A stretch of 64,000 nt of DNA from CAYPNF01 sp964411985 (GTDB lineage: Bacteria > Verrucomicrobiota > Verrucomicrobiia > Limisphaerales > J093), in NCBI GenBank assembly GCA_964411985.1, contig CAYPNF010000019.1, positions 1-64,000 on the forward strand, given 5' to 3'. This document shows, in pieces, positions 17,482 to 27,129 of this stretch (within the stretch, counting starts at the first letter, position 1; the number at the start of each line of letters is the position of its first letter). Under the pieces are notes generated by a model. The model had not been told where the DNA came from, did no database searches, and saw nothing but the letters and a program-made list of their open reading frames with translations. Both the position numbers and the translations under genes were made by a program.

Positions 17482-19602
17482 CTAGTTGTTGTCTTTCGAA
17501 CCCTGCTTCAGGTTCCAGCGAAGCGAGCGAAGATCAAACAGATTGTTCGTGCTCCCCGGCATGGAACGTAAAAGGGTCCGGTAGGGACCCGAAGCACTGA
17601 AACCACCTCGCCGACGGTCCCAGACCAGGGAATTGGCCCCGCGGATCTCTGCTTCCGGAGTTTGGACGATGGGGTTCCCAGTCAAGGCCAGTCGGTCACG
17701 GGCTCCGTCGTAGTCAGCCTTCTCCGCGGTCACCATGCGAAGCCCATCCAGCACTTTCACCCCGCCTTTGGCCCAGGCGGTCCCCAGCATTCTCTGTCCG
17801 GGCTCGAAAGATCCCCACACTTCGTCACACTCCACGGACCTGCGATTCGTGGCGGTCTTTCCCGGGGCACTTTCCTCGCCTCTCACCTTGACTGAACCGT
17901 TTGCCTGCAACGTCTCCACCGAGGAGTCGGGTCGAAAACGGAAGATGATCCGCTGGCATTCCAGGTTGCCGGACTGCACTTTTCCACTGTGGTTGGTGAA
18001 GGAGAACCTTCGACCCTGCACGTTCTCCTGAAGAGTGAGGGTCTGCAGGTGGCCCTCGGACAGGCTGGCTGTCATCTCCCTGCACTCCACCTCTCCCAAT
18101 GCCATCCCTGAACTCAGGAGACGGGCGTGCACCTGATCAGAGCAGCGGATGAGATTGTCCTGACTGACGAGAAAGCCCGCACTGAGCTCGAGCGCGGCGG
18201 CGTTCAGCCGGTTCGGGTCCTTGATGAGGAACTGACTGTTCGTGGATTTCATTTCGCCGGCCATTCTTGCCACATTCAGGTTGGCCACCACGTTGGTCTT
18301 GGCTCCAAACGAGCCAGTGGCCGGGTCGAAGAAGAGGAACTCAGCCCGGATGGACCCCGCTGGAGAGGACCACTGAGGAGCCCCGGTCAACTGCATCTGC
18401 TGTCCTTCATGATACTCAGCACGCTGTCCCGTCACCCGGCTCTGGCTCGACGCATCCTCGATGGAAATGTTCGTCTGCAGGAGGAGATACCTGATCGATC
18501 CTTGTTGGGGCGGAAGTTCGACCTTCATCGACTCCGATAGGATGCGAATAGGGGGGGCATTCTTGGGGAGATCGCTCGCCTGGGACACCGAATTTGAGTC
18601 TGGCTGGGAGGCCGCCACCGATGGGATCGAAGCGAAGAGGACCAGACCCTCCTTTCCTGAACGAGGCATCAACAGCTGAACGCCGCCATCGCCCTCCAGC
18701 AACGTGGAGGCGTCGGTGATCCGAATCCTGAGAAAGTTCGCCTGGCCCTCCCGAGATCCGGATTTCCACAATGGATGATCGGTGAACTCGACGATTTTGG
18801 CGTTCTCCCCCGCGCTGTAGGTGGCGCGGCCTGCTCGAATGTGGCTGTCGGTTGGTTTGTGGATGACCTCCACTTCGCCCTCGGCCTCGACTCCCTCAAT
18901 TCCAGGTTCACCCGTGTGGCGGATCGCCAGTTGGTGAGAGTTCATCGCCATTTGACCGCTGTCCACTCGCACCCCATCGCGGAATAGGATTCGGTTGGCG
19001 GTCTGATCATATTCCAGGCGGCCTGCGGCAATGGTGCCATAGTCATTGGTCGCAGTAGAGGGATTGGGACCTGTGGTTTTGGGAAGGCCTCCCAGCTCGG
19101 CCAGAATGTTATTGGAAATGACCAAATAATTGTTCGTCTGCCACCAGGTGAATCCGCGTCCCTGAAGGCTGATCTCCCGATCGTCAGAATGAACTCGGAG
19201 GATCTCGCTGGAAGTTGCGATACGTGCTTTGAGGTCAAAGCTGCAATTGGTACCTTCGATCACGAGGTTGGTTCTGCCCTGGAGGGTGAACATCGAAACT
19301 TGTAGCAAATCACACTGGTAAACACCGGAAGGCAGGAGTTGTGCACCCACCCCGTTCACTTTCGATTTGAGGCGGTTCGGATTCTCTTTGTAATATTCGG
19401 TGACGCTCCAAGCGCCCTTGATGGCCCCTGGCGACTGCACCTGGCCGAAGAGCTGGCAGTGGCCGAGCAGGGACACCACGAGGAAGAGCCAGAGTACTTC
19501 CGACCCCCGTTTCGCCAGGACGAGTCCCCCTGAGGCTTTCGCCCCGTACTTACTTGGATGGGTTCTGTTCACTCGGAATAGGTGGCCACCAAGGCCTGCC
19601 AC
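17482..19602 (-). CDS. LptC/LptA (OstA)-like LPS transport protein, enlarged
   Basis: A 706-residue protein with one N-terminal hydrophobic segment (~residues 34-52, LWLFLVVSLLGHC) and then repeated short beta-strand units typical of OstA/LptC/LptD jelly-rolls (e.g. AGRLEYDQTANRILFRDGV, AEKADYDGARDRLALTGNP). LptA and LptC proteins are usually under 250 residues, so this is several times longer and may combine or repeat both roles, bridging the periplasm for LPS. Location between kdsC and lptB supports the role. The GTG start at 19602 overlaps the end of kdsC by 34 bp; a start a little further in, nearer the membrane segment, is possible. Confidence 0.82.
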   Translation of the reverse strand: MAGLGGHLFRVNRTHPSKYGAKASGGLVLAKRGSEVLWLFLVVSLLGHCQLFGQVQSPGAIKGAWSVTEYYKENPNRLKSKVNGVGAQLLPSGVYQCDLLQVSMFTLQGRTNLVIEGTNCSFDLKARIATSSEILRVHSDDREISLQGRGFTWWQTNNYLVISNNILAELGGLPKTTGPNPSTATNDYGTIAAGRLEYDQTANRILFRDGVRVDSGQMAMNSHQLAIRHTGEPGIEGVEAEGEVEVIHKPTDSHIRAGRATYSAGENAKIVEFTDHPLWKSGSREGQANFLRIRITDASTLLEGDGGVQLLMPRSGKEGLVLFASIPSVAASQPDSNSVSQASDLPKNAPPIRILSESMKVELPPQQGSIRYLLLQTNISIEDASSQSRVTGQRAEYHEGQQMQLTGAPQWSSPAGSIRAEFLFFDPATGSFGAKTNVVANLNVARMAGEMKSTNSQFLIKDPNRLNAAALELSAGFLVSQDNLIRCSDQVHARLLSSGMALGEVECREMTASLSEGHLQTLTLQENVQGRRFSFTNHSGKVQSGNLECQRIIFRFRPDSSVETLQANGSVKVRGEESAPGKTATNRRSVECDEVWGSFEPGQRMLGTAWAKGGVKVLDGLRMVTAEKADYDGARDRLALTGNPIVQTPEAEIRGANSLVWDRRRGGFSASGPYRTLLRSMPGSTNNLFDLRSLRWNLKQGSKDNN

Positions 19603-20153
19603 TTGCCTTGGGCTTTGAGAATCAGTTCAACCACTTCCCGTACGGCTCCGTGTCCTCCCTGGGCTCGAGTGGTGTAGTGAGCACAGTTCTGCGCCTCCTC
19701 CAAGGCATGGGGAACCGTGACCGCTAGTCCGGCTCGTCGGAGCGCCGCGAGGTCCACCAGGTCGTCTCCCATGAAACAAGTCTCCTTCCAACTCAGCCCA
19801 GCCTCTCCGATCATTTTTTCGGCGGCGGCCACCTTGCTTCCCTGCGCCTGGTGAAGAAAGTTGATGCCAAGTTCTTCGGCACGCTGGGTCGTTGGCTGGG
19901 AGGGACGGTGTGAGATCCATCCGACTCGAATTCCGTGCCTTTGAAGCAGTCTAAGGCCAAACCCATCGCGTACGTCGAAGCTTTTCAGCTCGATTCCATC
20001 CCCCATGTGGACCAGGGCGTCGGTCAGGATTCCATCCACATCGCATAGAAACAGACGAACGCGCCTGAGCCTGGCGAGGAGCCCAGCTGGGGGCCTTGCG
20101 CCCACCGGAGCTCGGGGTCCTGGCTTGGCCCTTGACGAGGGACGGGGGCTCAT
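19569..20153 (-). CDS. kdsC: 3-deoxy-D-manno-octulosonate 8-phosphate phosphatase
   Basis: A 194-residue HAD-family C0 phosphatase. Motif I is CDVDGILTD with the nucleophile/acid Asp pair, motif II is in SHRPS, and motif IV is MGDDLVDL. It removes phosphate from Kdo-8-P, the step after KdsA in Kdo synthesis for LPS. The length is normal apart from a ~25-residue proline-rich N-terminal extension. Its ATG overlaps the kdsA TGA by 4 bp (20150-20153). Confidence 0.93.
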   Translation of the reverse strand: MSPRPSSRAKPGPRAPVGARPPAGLLARLRRVRLFLCDVDGILTDALVHMGDGIELKSFDVRDGFGLRLLQRHGIRVGWISHRPSQPTTQRAEELGINFLHQAQGSKVAAAEKMIGEAGLSWKETCFMGDDLVDLAALRRAGLAVTVPHALEEAQNCAHYTTRAQGGHGAVREVVELILKAQGKWQALVATYSE

Positions 20154-20989
20154 CGGCTCACCTCGTGGATTCGCTGGAGCCGCCGCAGCACCTTGGGCAT
20201 GTCCGCCAAAGGGATCATGTTGGGACCATCGCTGAGCGCCTTGGAGGGATCAGGGTGGGTCTCGATGAAGAGGCCGTCAGCGCCCGCCGCCACTGCCGCA
20301 GCGGCCAAAACCGGCGCGAATTCCCCCTCGCCTCCGGAACGATCTCCGCCAGCGCCAGGAAGCTGAACCGAATGAGTGGCGTCAAACACCACGGGAAAGC
20401 CAAGGGATTGGAGCAGGGGAATGGATCGCATATCGGCTACCAGGTTGTTGTAGCCAAACGTAGTGCCTCTCTCGGTGAGCAGCAACCTCGAGGATCCCGC
20501 TTCCAACGCCTTCTGCACGACATTCTTCATGTCCTGGGGGGCCAAAAACTGTCCTTTCTTGAGATTCAGGATCGCTCCGGTGGTGGCCGCGGCGACGATC
20601 AAGTCCGTTTGGCGGCAGAGGAATGCCGGGATCTGGAGTACGTCCACCTGCTCGCCCGCGATCGTGGCTTCGACCTCGCTGTGGACATCGGTCAGAGTGG
20701 GCACGCCCACACGAGTCTTCACCTTCGCCAGAATCTCCAGGCCTTTTTCGAGGCCGGGACCTCGAAACGAGTGGATGGAAGATCGGTTGGCTTTGTCAAA
20801 GCTCGCCTTGAATACGTAGGTGATCCCAAGCTTGTCGCAGGCTACCTTGAGCGAGGAAGCAATGCGGAGGCACAATTCGAGACTCTCGATGACACACGGC
20901 CCGGCAATCAGGAAAAGCTTCCGCTTTGACTGCAACCGTTTCCAGAGATCGGCTTTGTTCTTCAGCACGAAGTTACGTCTAGCAAACAA
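20150..20989 (-). CDS. kdsA: Kdo-8-phosphate synthase
   Basis: A 279-residue aldolase that condenses phosphoenolpyruvate and arabinose 5-phosphate. Typical motifs are LIAGPCVIES, YVFKASFDKANRSS, SFRGPG and PTLTDVH. A Cys in the metal-binding position cannot be judged by eye. The start at 20989 is a TTG; a GTG seven codons in is an alternative, and no ATG lies near the family N terminus. It is the first gene of the kdsA-kdsC-lptC/A-lptB-hprK-ptsH-gatC-gatA run and lies 85 bp downstream of the glgC stop. Confidence 0.93.
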   Translation of the reverse strand: MFARRNFVLKNKADLWKRLQSKRKLFLIAGPCVIESLELCLRIASSLKVACDKLGITYVFKASFDKANRSSIHSFRGPGLEKGLEILAKVKTRVGVPTLTDVHSEVEATIAGEQVDVLQIPAFLCRQTDLIVAAATTGAILNLKKGQFLAPQDMKNVVQKALEAGSSRLLLTERGTTFGYNNLVADMRSIPLLQSLGFPVVFDATHSVQLPGAGGDRSGGEGEFAPVLAAAAVAAGADGLFIETHPDPSKALSDGPNMIPLADMPKVLRRLQRIHEVSR

Positions 20990-21074
20990 TCAGCCCGTTG
21001 GAAAGACTTTGCGACACCTTTGCGCAGGCCGCCGGACAAGCCGGAGAGAGATCCGATTCCACCAGCACCGGGAC

Positions 21075-22382
21075 TCAAGTGACGGTTCCGTGTGGCACAA
21101 TCCCGTTCTTGGGTATGATGATGATTCCGTCGCGGATGTAGTAATGCTCGTGGTCGAGGTTCTCCGGTTTGCCAGCGGGAGTGAGAACGCAATTGTCACC
21201 GATCCTCGCGTTCTTGTCGATGATCGCATTCTCAATGCGGGTGTTCTTGCCCACGCCAATCCGAGGACGTCCCAGGATCTCATTCTGCTGGAGGGAGTCT
21301 GCGGACTCATAATAGTCGCAACCCAGCATGACCGTCCTCGTCATCATGGTCCCCTCATCGACCAAACTTCGCAGCCCAACGATGCTTTGAGCGATGCGGC
21401 AACGGTTGAGAATGCACCCGTCCGACACTACCGCATGGTCGATTGCGGCGGCGTTGATTTTGGACCCGGGCAGGAACCGAGGTCGGGTGTAGATCGGGGC
21501 GCTCATATCGAAGAAGTTGAAGCGCGGCATGTCGGAAGTGAGGTCCAGATTGGCCTCAAAAAAGTTGCGAATGGTTCCGATATCCTCCCAATACCCTTGA
21601 AAGACGTGGGAGAACACCCTCAGATGTTCAATCGCGTGAGGAATGATGTGCTTGCCGAAATCGGTCATCGTGTTTTCAAGCAACTGGAACAGCACCTCTC
21701 GGCTAAAAACGTAGATCCCCATGGAGGCTAAGTACATATCCGAGTCAGTGGGGATTCCCAGCTTGGACTGAGACTCGGCGTCTAGCTTGAGCGAATCGAG
21801 GAGTTGGGGGTCCTTGGGCTTCTCGACGAACCTGACGATCCGCCCATCAGCGTCGGTATGCATGATCCCGAAGGACTTGGCAGGCTCACGGTCTACGGGG
21901 ATGGTTGCGATCGTCAAGTCCGCCTTCTTCTCCAAATGGTGGGAGATGATCGGTCGAAAATCCATGCGGTAGAGTTGGTCCCCGCTGAGGATCAGAGCGT
22001 ACTTGAAGTCCAGATTCTTCAAGTGCATGAAGTTTTTTCTGACCGCGTCCGCTGTTCCTTGGTACCAGGAAGTGCTTGTGAAGGTCTGCTCCGCGGCCAG
22101 GATTTCCACGAAACCGCGGCTGAACACGTCGAACTTGAACGATTGACCCACGTGCCGGTTCAACGAGGCAGAATTGAACTGGGTGAGCAAGTAGACCCGC
22201 AACAACCCGGAGTTGATGCAGTTGGAAATGGGAATGTCGACGAGACGGTATTTCCCGGCCAGGGGAACTGCTGGTTTTGCGCGTTCACGAGTGAGCGGGA
22301 AGAGCCGAGTTCCTTGGCCCCCCCCCATAATGATGGAGACCACGTCGGCAGCATCGAAACCAGAATGAGCTGTCCTCGTCAT
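21075..22382 (-). CDS. glgC: Glucose-1-phosphate adenylyltransferase
   Basis: A 435-residue ADP-glucose pyrophosphorylase. The N-terminal nucleotidyltransferase domain shows GGGQGTRLFPLTRERAKPAV and a C-terminal left-handed beta-helix domain contains isoleucine-patch hexapeptides (e.g. NTRIENAIIDKNARIGDN). It makes ADP-glucose for glycogen synthesis from glucose-1-phosphate and ATP. It is divergent from the MTA phosphorylase gene across a 180 bp promoter region containing the AT-rich TATTTATAA at about 22411. Confidence 0.94.
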   Translation of the reverse strand: MTRTAHSGFDAADVVSIIMGGGQGTRLFPLTRERAKPAVPLAGKYRLVDIPISNCINSGLLRVYLLTQFNSASLNRHVGQSFKFDVFSRGFVEILAAEQTFTSTSWYQGTADAVRKNFMHLKNLDFKYALILSGDQLYRMDFRPIISHHLEKKADLTIATIPVDREPAKSFGIMHTDADGRIVRFVEKPKDPQLLDSLKLDAESQSKLGIPTDSDMYLASMGIYVFSREVLFQLLENTMTDFGKHIIPHAIEHLRVFSHVFQGYWEDIGTIRNFFEANLDLTSDMPRFNFFDMSAPIYTRPRFLPGSKINAAAIDHAVVSDGCILNRCRIAQSIVGLRSLVDEGTMMTRTVMLGCDYYESADSLQQNEILGRPRIGVGKNTRIENAIIDKNARIGDNCVLTPAGKPENLDHEHYYIRDGIIIIPKNGIVPHGTVT

Positions 22383-22562
22383 AGTACTGTTAAAGGCGAG
22401 TGTTTTGATGGGCTATTTATAAACGGTTCAGCTGCCAAGAGCAAGCGGAACACTCGAGGAGCTTCAAGACTCATTTTGAGCTTTGCGGCTAGCCTCACCC
22501 CTGCAACACTCCCCACCCAGCTTGAAGTCACAAAACCAACTCTCTTAACGTAATCTCCAACT

Positions 22563-23423
22563 ATGGCGGACGCTCGCATCGGCATCATCGGAGGCAGTGG
22601 TCTCTATGACATCGAAGGATTCGAAAAGAAACGATGGCTCCAGTTGAAAACTCCATTCGGAGCCCCCTCCGACGGCTATTTGACCGGTGTTTTGGCTGGG
22701 GAGAAGGTTGCTTTCCTGCCACGCCACGCGCGCGGACATCGGATTCTTCCAAGTGAATTGAACCACCGAGCCAACATCTACGGCATGAAGATGCTTGGGG
22801 TCACGTCGATCATCAGTGTGAGCGCAGTGGGGTCGTTACAGGCCAAATATCGCCCCTGTGATGTGGTGCTTCCTGATCAATTTCTGGACCGTACCAAGAA
22901 GTCGTTGGAGCACACCTTTTTTGGCAAGGGGATCGTGGCGCACATCGGATTTGCCAATCCCATCTGTGCCGAACTGCGAGCCATCCTCTTCTCGGCCTGT
23001 AAGTCCTTGAAAGCCAGAGTCCACAACGGGGGAACGTACGTGAACATGGAAGGTCCAGCCTTTAGCACCCGAGCGGAATCCCTCACGAACCAAAAGGCGG
23101 GATACGATGTCATCGGTATGACCAACCTAGGCGAAGCCAAGTGTGCACGGGAAGCCGAGATCGCCTATGCCACGATGGCCATGGTCACCGACTACGACTG
23201 CTGGAAGGACGACGACCACGTCACTGTCGCAATGATCATTCAGAACCTGCTCAAGAACGTCTCTCTAGCCAAGAGCGTCATTCTGGAGGCGATTCCCCGG
23301 GTCGCCGCTTTGGGAGAGTGCAGCTGCCATTGTGCACTGAAAACCGCGATCCTCACGGACAAGAGCCATTGGCCCAAGGCGACGAAGAAGATCCTTAAGC
23401 CTCTTTTAGAGAAGTACTTATAG
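22563..23423 (+). CDS. mtnP: S-methyl-5'-thioadenosine phosphorylase
   Basis: A 286-residue purine-nucleoside phosphorylase family protein with IGIIGGSGLYD, the phosphate-binding PRHARGH and NHRANIYGMK. It cleaves methylthioadenosine to adenine and methylthioribose-1-phosphate, feeding methionine and adenine salvage. The length is normal. It stands alone on the plus strand, divergent from glgC. The next gene starts 94 bp downstream. Confidence 0.93.
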   Translation: MADARIGIIGGSGLYDIEGFEKKRWLQLKTPFGAPSDGYLTGVLAGEKVAFLPRHARGHRILPSELNHRANIYGMKMLGVTSIISVSAVGSLQAKYRPCDVVLPDQFLDRTKKSLEHTFFGKGIVAHIGFANPICAELRAILFSACKSLKARVHNGGTYVNMEGPAFSTRAESLTNQKAGYDVIGMTNLGEAKCAREAEIAYATMAMVTDYDCWKDDDHVTVAMIIQNLLKNVSLAKSVILEAIPRVAALGECSCHCALKTAILTDKSHWPKATKKILKPLLEKYL

Positions 23424-23517
23424 AGATGGAAACCCGTTGATGTGCTTCACGCGTTTTGCCCCGAGCCTGTGATACGGAATCCTGGCTCCTTTTCTGATCA
23501 GATTGATAAGGAGAGAA

Positions 23518-26499
23518 ATGACCTGTGGATTGAGGCAAACCATTCGCGGCGTAGTTCTTATCGTGGGTTGTTTGCAGGTGGCGTTCGGCCAGTACCCGGC
23601 ATGGCACCACCAAGGCTCCGTGTACGTTCTGACGACTCAGGAAGGCGCGGCCCTGCCAGAGTCGGCGTCGGAACGGGATTTTCCGCTCTTGATTCGGCTG
23701 CACAAGGACTTTTTCGACTTTGGCCAGGCAAAGGCTAAGGGAGAGGATATCCGCTTTGCCACCAGCACAGGTGTGCCGTTGAGGTATCAGGTTGAAGAAT
23801 GGGACGCGGCCCAAGGGACTGCGTCCGTCTGGGTACGCTTGCCAACCATTCAAGGGAATGCGCGGCAGGAGATCCGCCTGCACTGGGGTAATCCCTCTGC
23901 CGAGAGTGAATCCAGCGGTGCCGCGGTGTTCAACGAATCGAACGGCTACCTGGGCGTGTGGCATATGGACGCTCCGGTGAAGGATGAGGTCGGCTCGCTG
24001 CAGTCGAAGGACGTGGGCACGACGCCGACGGCGGGGGTGGTCGGGCAAGCACGGCATTTGGCTGGCGATCAGGGCATCTTCTGCGGGGACGCGATTACCA
24101 ACCTTCCCTCAGGGGCCGATCCACACACTTCAGAGGCATGGTTTCGGGCGGAGAAGCCCAACAGCAGCCTTCTCGCCTGGGGCAACGAGCAAGCACAGGG
24201 CAAGGTGGTCATGCAGTTCCGAAGCCCGCCGCACATCAACTTGGATTGCTATTTTTCCGGCGCAAACGTTGCTGGCCACAGCCGTATTCCCTTGAAGGAG
24301 TGGGTTCACGTGATTCACACTTATCAGAAGGGCGATTCGCGCGTTTACGTGAACGGTCTTCTCGACGGTGCTTCGATGACCCGCTCCGCTCCATTGTCGC
24401 TCAAGAGCCCGGCTCGTCTTTGGCTGGGTGGATGGTATGACCGCTACGACTTTGTGGGCGACCTGGACGAGGTGCGTATCTCCAGGGTAGCCCGATCTCC
24501 CGACTGGGTGAGATTGCAGTATGAGAACCAGAAGCCACTGCAGACACTCGTCGGACCGGTGGTGCGTCCGGGCGACGAGTTCTCGGTCTCGCCAGCGGTG
24601 GCCACCGTGTTGGAAGGGAAGAGTGCGGATTTCATTGCGGCAGCGGGAGGTGCGCAGAAGGTCTACTGGATTTTGAAGCACGGAGGCCATGAGACGGTGG
24701 TCGCGGTCGACCGCTTCCATTTCCCGTTCAACGCTGGCCGGGTGACCGGGGACACTTCCGTGACTTTGACGTTCAAGGCGATTTACGCGAATGGAATTAG
24801 GACGCGGGATGTCCCCATCACGATCCAAGAGGACATTCCGGAGCCGGTGTTTACCCTGAAGGCACCAGCCACCTGGGATGGGCGCAGAGCCATCGAGGTG
24901 AAACCGCAGATCGCCAACTGGTGCGTCATGCAGGCCAAGGGGGCGGGGAAACTGAACTACGCTTGGACCGTTTCAGACCTGGCAGTGATCCAGGAAACGC
25001 CCCCCGGAAAGCTCCTCCTCAAACGGGCGCAGAATAGCGGGAACATGACCGTGACGCTGACCATGGATAACGGTGGGCAGTCAGCTGTCCAAACCACCAG
25101 GATCAAGGTCCATGAACCAAAGCGGGACGCGTGGGTGGTGCCAAAGCCTGCGAAAGAGGAAAGACCCCAGGATAATCAGTTTTACCCCCGCGATGATAAG
25201 GATCAAGGAACGCTCTGGTGCACTGGAGTTTTGAGCCAAACCGCCGATACAGTTTACCTCAAGGTTTATGCCGAAGGACGACCCTACCATTGCGCGAGTG
25301 CCAAGCCGGCTGCAAACGGAGTTTACGCCCTCAAGGTGAAACTGAAACCTGGCCTCATCCGTTACCGCGTGGAGTGCGGTTTCAGGACGGGCGGCCGCGA
25401 GACCGTGTTCCACACCGCGACCAACATCGTTTGTGGCGATGCCTTTCTCATCCAGGGCCAATCCAATGCCGTGGCGACGGATTGGGGCGAGGGCAACCCG
25501 AGCTTTCACAGTGAATGGATTCGCACTTTCGGTAGCATGTCGGGTAACCCCGAAGGCACCCGACTTTGGGGTGACGCGGTGCACCGCAGTCAGGACGAGG
25601 AGAAGCTGCAAATTGGTTACTGGGGCATGGAACTTGCCCGGAGGTTGGTCGAGAGCCAGCGGATCCCCATCTGTATCCTCAACGGAGCCGTAGGTGGAAC
25701 ACGCATTGACCAGCATCAGCGCAACCCGGAACAGCCGGAGGATGGGACGACGATCTACGGGCGCCTTTTGTGGCGTGCGAAGCAGGCGGGGCTGACCCAT
25801 GGGATCCGTGGCGTTTTCTGGCACCAAGGCGAGAATGACCAGGGGGCAGACGGCCCCACCGGCGGCTTTGGTTGGGAAACGTATCGGCAATACTTCATCG
25901 AAATGGCAGCGGCGTGGAAAGAGGACTTTCCTAACATCCAGCATTACTACCTTTTCCAGATCTGGCCGAAGGCTTGCTCGATGGGCATCGACGGTTCGGA
26001 CAACCAGCTGCGCGAGGTGCAGCGAACGTTGCCGTTGGCGTTCTCCCAAATGAGCATCATGTCCACCTTGGGCATCGACCCTCCCGGCGGCTGCCATTAC
26101 CCCGCCGCTGGCTACGCTGAGATCGCCCGTCTCATCTATCCCCTCGTGGAGAGGCACAGCTACGGAAAGAGATACACGGCCTCCATCACGCCGCCCAACC
26201 TCAAGAAGGCCTGGTACACGAGTGACCAGCAGGACGCGATCATGCTTGAATTCGACCAACCCATGAAATGGGACAATGCACTCGCCAACCAGTTCCACCT
26301 CAAGGGAGGGCAGGGCAAGGTCGCCTCGGGTTCAGTCAATGGGAATGTGATCTCCCTCAGACTGGCGGGAGCTTCCTCTGCTGACAAACTCACCTACCTC
26401 GACAGCAGGTCGTGGCATCCCAGCACTGTGCTCCGAGGAGAAAACGGGATTGCCGCGCTGACTTTCTGCGAGGTGCGTCTGGAACCGCACAATGAATGA
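23518..26499 (+). CDS. Secreted DUF2341/LamG/sialate O-acetylesterase-like protein
   Basis: A 993-residue protein. The ATG at 23518 follows AAGGAGAGAA, an excellent ribosome binding site. A signal peptide (~1-28) leads into a DUF2341 domain (~40-130; RYQVEEWDAAQGTASVWVRL), a LamG/concanavalin-like domain (~140-335), Ig-like regions, and a C-terminal SASA esterase domain (~645-890) with LIQGQSNA (catalytic Ser) and WHQGENDQ (catalytic His region), then a beta-rich tail. It probably deacetylates a bound extracellular polysaccharide. A broken second copy begins inside its last codons, so this gene was recently or repeatedly duplicated. Confidence 0.88.
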   Translation: MTCGLRQTIRGVVLIVGCLQVAFGQYPAWHHQGSVYVLTTQEGAALPESASERDFPLLIRLHKDFFDFGQAKAKGEDIRFATSTGVPLRYQVEEWDAAQGTASVWVRLPTIQGNARQEIRLHWGNPSAESESSGAAVFNESNGYLGVWHMDAPVKDEVGSLQSKDVGTTPTAGVVGQARHLAGDQGIFCGDAITNLPSGADPHTSEAWFRAEKPNSSLLAWGNEQAQGKVVMQFRSPPHINLDCYFSGANVAGHSRIPLKEWVHVIHTYQKGDSRVYVNGLLDGASMTRSAPLSLKSPARLWLGGWYDRYDFVGDLDEVRISRVARSPDWVRLQYENQKPLQTLVGPVVRPGDEFSVSPAVATVLEGKSADFIAAAGGAQKVYWILKHGGHETVVAVDRFHFPFNAGRVTGDTSVTLTFKAIYANGIRTRDVPITIQEDIPEPVFTLKAPATWDGRRAIEVKPQIANWCVMQAKGAGKLNYAWTVSDLAVIQETPPGKLLLKRAQNSGNMTVTLTMDNGGQSAVQTTRIKVHEPKRDAWVVPKPAKEERPQDNQFYPRDDKDQGTLWCTGVLSQTADTVYLKVYAEGRPYHCASAKPAANGVYALKVKLKPGLIRYRVECGFRTGGRETVFHTATNIVCGDAFLIQGQSNAVATDWGEGNPSFHSEWIRTFGSMSGNPEGTRLWGDAVHRSQDEEKLQIGYWGMELARRLVESQRIPICILNGAVGGTRIDQHQRNPEQPEDGTTIYGRLLWRAKQAGLTHGIRGVFWHQGENDQGADGPTGGFGWETYRQYFIEMAAAWKEDFPNIQHYYLFQIWPKACSMGIDGSDNQLREVQRTLPLAFSQMSIMSTLGIDPPGGCHYPAAGYAEIARLIYPLVERHSYGKRYTASITPPNLKKAWYTSDQQDAIMLEFDQPMKWDNALANQFHLKGGQGKVASGSVNGNVISLRLAGASSADKLTYLDSRSWHPSTVLRGENGIAALTFCEVRLEPHNE

Positions 26500-26996
26500 A
26501 CGGTTGTACTTGCTGGGCAGCGTACTGCTTACTACGCTTGCATTTCAGGCGCTGACCCAGTGTCCGGACTGGCAGCACCAAGGTTCCTTGTCTGTCCTGA
26601 CTACCCCCGAGGGGGGAGACCTGTCGGCCACGGCACTGGAACATGATTTCCCGCTCCTGGTGCGGTTGAAAAAGGGGACCTTTGTTTTTGCTCAAGCCAA
26701 AGACAGCGGGGAGGACATCCGTTTTTCTTCCTAGGGCCGACCCTTGCCTTACCAGGTGGAGGAGTGGAATGCCTTGGCGGGTACGGCAAGCATTTGGGTT
26801 CGCCTTCCCGTTATCCGGGGCGATGCTTACATCATTGATGGGCAATCCAATGCCGAAGCCACCGGTCCTAATAATGGTCCCACCGAAGATCCCGTCAGCC
26901 CCACCAACGATTGGATCCGGAGCTACGGTAAAGAGTATGAGGGAACGGCCCGCGGCGGGTTGGGCAACCAGGATTCAATATTAATATGCGCCGCCG
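26492..26996 (+). pseudogene. Broken paralogue of the DUF2341/SASA protein
   Basis: From 26492 an 80-codon frame encodes a signal peptide and the start of a DUF2341 domain closely matching the upstream gene (QGSLSVLTTPEGG against QGSVYVLTTQEGA), then hits a stop at 26732-26734. Just after the stop the same homology resumes in a different frame (PYQVEEWNALAGTASIWVRL), then jumps directly to the esterase motif DAYIIDGQSNAEATG and NDWIRSYG. Some 500 codons present in the intact neighbour are missing between, and the C terminus is lost. So there is one frameshift/stop plus one large internal deletion. Confidence 0.85.
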
Positions 26997-26999
26997 GGG

Positions 27000-27110
27000 A
27001 AGGCCTTCGTCAAAATGGAAAACGGAGCAAAGGTAAAGCTCACTCATTACTACGCTTGGGCGAACAGGGAAGAAGGAGCGAGGAGGGTATGGTGTGCAGT
27101 GCTTCCGAAA
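27000..27110 (+). pseudogene. C-terminal fragment resembling a GH127 (DUF1680) glycosidase
   Basis: The frame through 27015 reads KAFVKMENGAKVKLTHYYAWANREEGARRVW across a junction with no start of its own. The block HYYAWANREEGARRVW closely resembles the C-terminal signature of GH127 beta-L-arabinofuranosidases (typically YYAWANRGPG-x-M-x-VW). Only about 35 residues remain. It follows the broken SASA gene without a spacer. Assignment rests on this short motif from memory. Confidence 0.55.
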
Positions 27111-27129
27111 ACAATTGAGCGACCGGCGA

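Noticed and set aside
23440..23500. Possible terminator after the MTA phosphorylase gene (GAGCC...GGCTCCTTTTCT).
   Set aside because: A five-base stem with a 16-base loop is too weak to call.
25081..26298. A 405-codon minus-strand open frame across the esterase domain.
   Set aside because: It is antisense to a gene with clear SASA motifs; high-GC codon structure creates such shadows.
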